NCBI GenBank assembly: GCA_023101725.1
Contig: JALJCO010013407.1
Coordinates: forward strand, 124,001 to 188,000
Direction: 5' to 3'
DNA: 64,000 nucleotides
Origin: Atherinomorus stipes
Lineage: Eukaryota; Chordata; Actinopteri; Atheriniformes; Atherinidae
Below are positions 59,905 through 64,000 of the stretch, piece after piece; position 1 is the stretch's first letter; every line of letters starts with the position of its first letter. Position numbers and translations under genes: made by a program. The notes beneath the pieces were generated by a model, which made no database searches, had not been told where the DNA came from, and was given only the letters and a program-made list of their open reading frames with translations.

Positions 59905-60356
59905 ATTTAGGGCAGCCTTTCTCAAACTTTTTCAGTCAGGGCACCTTTCAAAAATGCATAAAATCTCAAGTCACCTCAGTGTAACAATCATGTCCGGTTC
60001 TTGTGGGGCTTATCTTTTTAAAAAACGATCCATGATGCTGTTGCTTGTTCCGCTCTTTGTGAAATCAATTGTATTTTCATGGTTAAATTAGGCTATAAAA
60101 CAATGTGCTGTGCAGTCAGGCTGACCCCAGTGGGGGACGTTGTGCCATGTTATTGACAATGGGTACATGAGACAGATTTTTATGGTTAATTTTACATATT
60201 TATTCATCAAAAATGAATTTACAATTTTATCAATACATTCATATGTAAAAAAAAATTAAGAATATATTAATGTATTCAAATAGAATATGTATTTCAGGGC
60301 GGCACCCCTGATGCTGGCACACTGAGGCACCTACTCTGAGAAAGGCTGATTTAGGG
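59905..60356. mobile_element. hAT MITE with perfect target duplications
   Basis: The element is 59913-60348. The left tip is CAGCCTTTCTCAAACTTTTT and the right tip on the minus strand is CAGCCTTTCTCAGAGTAGGT. The octamer ATTTAGGG flanks both sides (59905-59912, 60349-60356). It belongs to the TTCTCAAAC class of hAT MITEs. The target lies across the left tip of the next element. Confidence 0.9.
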
Positions 60357-60671
60357 CACATTCACACCAGCCTTTTTGATTCAAATCAGGATCCATTTGC
60401 TCGGAAAGTCTGCTTCAGTTGAGGGTATTGTAAATGCATAAATGAACTCTAATTTGGACCAAACAAGCAGACTCGGTCCGCCTACAAATGCAGGTCTCTG
60501 TATGCTTCAAGCAGACCAAATGCAAAAAATGTACTACAACTGCCACACTGAATTTGGTTCAGCATGGCACTGTGGGTTAATATTATGGTTTATATTATAC
60601 ACGTCTGGCATTGTTGGTAAACACTTGTGGTCAAACATGGAGCGACAACGGCATGAAAGTTTTAACTGATA

Positions 60672-61879
60672 TACAGGTACTACCCCCAAAATTGGAATTT
60701 CCTGAAAAAGTTCATGTATTTCTGTAATTCAACTTAAAAGGTGCAATTTGCATATTGTTTAGACAAATAATATGTGAATCAATATATTTCAAGCTTCTGT
60801 TTTTTGGATGTTGCTGATTAGGACTTGCAGCTTTAGAAAACCTCAAATTCAAAAACTCAAAAAATGAGAATACTGTGAAAAGCTCCAGTATTGTAGCTCA
60901 GAGTTTCACATTCTAATCAGGTAAGTAACCTAAATCACCTCCATAAGTGCCCTGAGGCTTTAAAAAAGTCCGTGTCTTGGTTTAGAAGAATTCACAATCA
61001 TGGGGAAGACTGCTGATCTGACAGTTGTACAGAAAACCATCACTGACTCCCTGCACAAGGTGGGAAAGACACAAAAAGTGATAGCAAAAGAAGCTGGGTG
61101 TTCTCTGAGTGCTGTCTCAAAGCACATTAATGGACAGTTAAATGAAAGGAAGAAGTGTGGAAGAAAACGGTGTACAAGCCAGAGGGCTGACGGCAGCCTG
61201 GAGAAGATGGTCAGGAAAGAGCCTTTCAAAAGTGTGGAGGACTTCATAAGGAATGGACCTGTGAGCTTCATTAAGTCCAGCATAAATGCAGCCGTCTACC
61301 AGGACATTTTGGAGCACTTCATGTTTGCTTCAGTGGACCAGCTGTATGAGGATGCAGACTTCATCTTCCAGCAGGACTTGGCACCTGCCGACATTGTCAA
61401 AAGTACAAAATCTTGGTTCAACAACCATGCTTGATTGGCCCGCAAACTCACCTGACCTGAACCCCATCGAACACATGTGGGGCATTGTCAAGAGAAATCT
61501 GAACAGGAAGAGACCAAACAATAAAGAGGAGCTCAAGGCTGTGATGGAAGCATGTTTGTCTTCCATAACACCTGAGATATGCCAGAAGCTGGTAGCATCC
61601 ATGCCATGCCAGGTTAAGGCAGTCATTCAAGCAAAAGGGGCCCCAACCAAGTACTAAGTACAGATGCAAGATTTTCATGCAATATTCTAATTTTTTGGTT
61701 TATGCCAGGTTTTCTTAAGTTGAAAGTCCTAATCGGCAACATTCAAACAAATAAAAGCTTGAAATATATTGATTTGCAAATTATCTGTCTATACAATATG
61801 TTAATTGCACCTTTTAAGTTGAATTTTAGAAATACATTAACTTTTTCACAATATTCAAATTTTTTGGGTAGTACCTGTA
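60672..61879. mobile_element. Tc1-like transposon with intact ends
   Basis: TA lies at both edges (60672-60673, 61878-61879). The left tip is CAGGTACTACCCCCAAAATT and the right tip on the minus strand is CAGGTACTACCCAAAAAATT. The inverted repeats continue for about 200 bases, including AACTTAAAAGGTGCAATT and AAATCAATATATTTCAAGCT-type words. The total of 1.2 kb is shorter than a full element because of an internal deletion. A broken transposase lies on the plus strand. Confidence 0.9.
61000..61657 (+). pseudogene. Tc1-like transposase pseudogene, catalytic part deleted
   Basis: The start is MGKTADLTVVQKTITDSLHK at 61000. The first helix-turn-helix follows as KTQKVIAKEAGCSLSAVSKH, then the basic GRKRCTSQRADG linker. 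Around residues 85-90 the sequence jumps from VEDFI to SFIKSSINAAVYQDILE, so the block with the first catalytic aspartate (VWSDE type) is absent. FIFQQDLAPADIVKSTKSWF holds the second acidic region. A frameshift at about 61434 moves the rest to another frame: LDWPANSPDLNPIEHMWG and onward to AKGAPTKY at 61657. It has about 220 codons in all, against roughly 340 for the family. Confidence 0.85.
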
Positions 61880-62181
61880 TGGTCAGAAGAAAATATCCCA
61901 GTTCCTAAGTACCCACAAAAATACTGCAGTTTTTAAAGTAATTCGTTGTGAAATGGAGGCTCTAGGATATTCCCGCACAGTGGACAAGTCCGCACTTGAA
62001 AAAAAAAAAAAAACTAAAATCTTTGTCAACATTAATATAATATACATGCTTGGAAGAAGTGGCATCGCAGGCAATGAGACTCTGGCTCATTTGTCTAAAG
62101 TGCAGTATGAAAGCAAACCAACTGAGCCAAGTCCCCCATCTGACCAAGTTTAGCGGACCATCTGGTGTGAATCCACCCTTA

Positions 62182-64000
62182 GTAGCTTATTGAAACAGTC
62201 AACAATAACTTAAAGTAAGTGATATCTGTACAATGTTTCGTTATCAGCCAGATTTTAGTCGGCCTATTTTATTTCCTTTTAGGGATCATCATTCTGATTC
62301 ATGAACTAGTTTCAGCCAAGCTCTAGCTGTCTGACAAATGGCCCCACAAGTGACTCGAATACTTTGGTATCCAGAAAAGGTCATTGTCTACTCAGTAACT
62401 GCAATTTGTCCAGATCCCATACAGTAGCTGCAGAAAATCACCAGCCCTCACCACTGTGCTTGTCAGTTGAAGTGAAGTGTTTGTACTGATAGGTGTTTGA
62501 TTTGTTTGTTTTCACGAGGATTTCTCCATGTCAACATTTTTCTATTCTACCACTAGTCTTGTATGGTTTGTCCATGGGGCTGATTTGGTGTCCATTTCTG
62601 GAAAGTGTGGCAACTGTCTTAAATATATTTTCTACTGAATAGTAATTCTTACTGTAGTAGAATGGTGTCCAAACAGGTTGGAAAAAGCCTTATAAATTCT
62701 CAGCATGATGGTCTTTCCTTCTTGGCATTGAGTTAGCACACCTAAATGCTTAAGACCCGCACACTGCCAAAGACTTCTCCTTTTATAGAGATGTTCACAC
62801 TCGTTTGCCTTCGTTTGGGTTGTATTTATTGAATTTTAGGATGTGGCAAGTACCAGATGTCTCTTTTTGTTCCACAATAAAACACAGATGAGTATAATGT
62901 GGGCAGTTTGAGGATTTTAGTGTCTCGTTCAAAGACTTTTCTGCACATGTATGCTTTAAAATGGACCACCAACCTTCCTATTATAAACAAGCACTCAGTC
63001 ACTGAGCTGATGAATTATTTCCTGAAATGGGTTAAGTAAGCTCTGCTGCATTCCTACATTTGCCACCACACTAGAAGCTAGACATTTAAACCTATTTCCA
63101 AAAATCAGCCATAGACTTGATATTTGTCATTTATAAACTTGCATCTTCACATCCGCCGCCACAGATGACATAGAAGCATCATTAGTGAGGATCCCACCAG
63201 AGACGTGAAGCATTTGCATCCTACATACAAGTACAAGTCTACAAGTCCCCAGAACCACTTACAGAGAAAACCCTTACAGCATGTTACAGAGCAAAATGTT
63301 GCAAACAAAGCATTAAAGCTTTATTGTGCAATTGTTTAGCTTTGTGGTGGTAGACACCCTTGGTTTGTCATTGCCCCCAGTAGACTTACTCATCAATGAA
63401 GTGACAGACAAAGAGGCAAGAGAGGTATCTACTCATCATGGTATAGCAAATACAAGGACTGACAGCAGATGATCACTGTGATTGCTAGAAACATGAAGAC
63501 CTAACAAGAGATATGAAAGAGAAAATCACAGTTGGTTCGGCCAATACAAACATCCTCTCTAAATAGCTACAAACCTCTCCCAGAAGATGCCTGAACGGCA
63601 TCATGCCTACATTAAAGAGAGGGTGAATGGATAAAACTGGACAGAGGGATGCTGTAAGCGAGACACAGAGGATGGAAATACAGAGAGGGGGAGTGAAAGA
63701 AGAAAAAAAGGAAGCGGAAGAGGGGGGTGGATCTTTCGGGTTTGCACTGAGAGTCACAGAGGCCCAAAGCGTCCTTTACAAGCCTCAACCATGTCAGATC
63801 ACATCAGAGTTGCTGCCAGCTCCTTCCCCTCCCTGCACACTTCTAACCAACACACACTTGTGCTGCAATATCACAAAAAAAAGAAAAAAAAATCAGCATT
63901 GACTTCCGCACAAATATACACAAACCTTGAAGAATTCCTTCATGAGATGATTTCCTTGAACCTCAACTCATCTCCTCCTTTATCCTGCATCCCCTCTGGG
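62182..64000. other. Non-coding stretch, nothing recognised
   Basis: No element ends. A purine-rich patch lies at 63620-63735. A 91-codon plus frame at 63627-63902 is lysine- and glutamate-rich because of that patch and has no domain. Confidence 0.35.

Larger units (their letters stand above)
60351..62181. mobile_element. PIF/Harbinger-like MITE, invaded twice
   Basis: TTA flanks both sides (60351-60353, 62179-62181). The left tip is GGGCACATTCACACCAG and the right tip on the minus strand is GGGTGGATTCACACCAG. The subterminal DNA has TTTGGACCAAAC and AGCGGACC words. The Tc1-like element occupies 60674-61877, so the element's own length is about 0.6 kb. It has no transposase. Confidence 0.7.

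Overview
The window looks like nuclear DNA of a ray-finned fish, probably a spiny-rayed (percomorph) teleost. The case rests on three things. There is one vertebrate gene exon. The repeat fauna is typical of teleosts: Tc1-like transposons with long inverted repeats, hAT and PIF/Harbinger MITEs, TTAA-flanked MITEs, a tRNA-derived SINE, L2 and other LINE fragments. AT-rich non-coding sequence with CA microsatellites fills the rest. I see no prokaryotic features, CRISPR, rRNA or functional tRNA.

The only host gene piece I can identify is at 34986-35204 on the minus strand. It is a 73-codon exon that begins MPAILVASKMKSGLPKP, which I recognise as the N-terminus of neuron navigator 2 (NAV2). It ends in a phase-0 splice donor. 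Positions 1-34983 are therefore probably part of the large first intron of nav2, and everything to the right of about 35.2 kb is 5' UTR, promoter and upstream DNA. I did not find the next exon (calponin-homology domain).

Layout. 0.9-4.0 kb: a train of three TTAA-flanked MITEs, then a decayed Tc1 element. 5.5-6.1 kb: a hAT-like MITE. 9.0-9.3 kb: a SINE. 13.6-14.3 kb: hAT inside an older hAT remnant. 17.3-18.1 kb: a palindromic Harbinger-like element. 18.9-19.3 kb: a TTAA element carrying an exon-like reading frame. 23.8-24.5 kb: an antisense LINE. 25.0-25.7 kb: a TTAA element. 27.9-28.8 kb: a LINE 3' end split by a Harbinger MITE. 30.4-32.1 kb: microsatellites, a telomere-like repeat and a long purine tract. 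32.7-33.7 kb: two nested elements. 35.0-35.2 kb: nav2 exon. 37.5-40.0 kb: two TTAA elements, each with a hAT element inside. 41.1-41.6 kb: a hAT remnant. 42.7-44.3 kb: Tc1 with a piggyBac-like MITE in its terminal repeat. 48.5-49.3 kb: a TTAA element. 51.9-52.8 kb: hAT with perfect target duplications. 56.9-58.4 kb: LINE and L2 tails. 59.9-62.2 kb: a Harbinger-like element invaded by a hAT at its left tip and by a Tc1 in its middle.

No genes work together here beyond the single nav2 exon. The biological content is the landscape of the nav2 first intron and upstream region and the layered history of transposon insertions, which can be ordered from the nesting. Family names for the repeats come from recalled consensus patterns and from termini, target duplications and motifs read directly. 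None were checked against a database.
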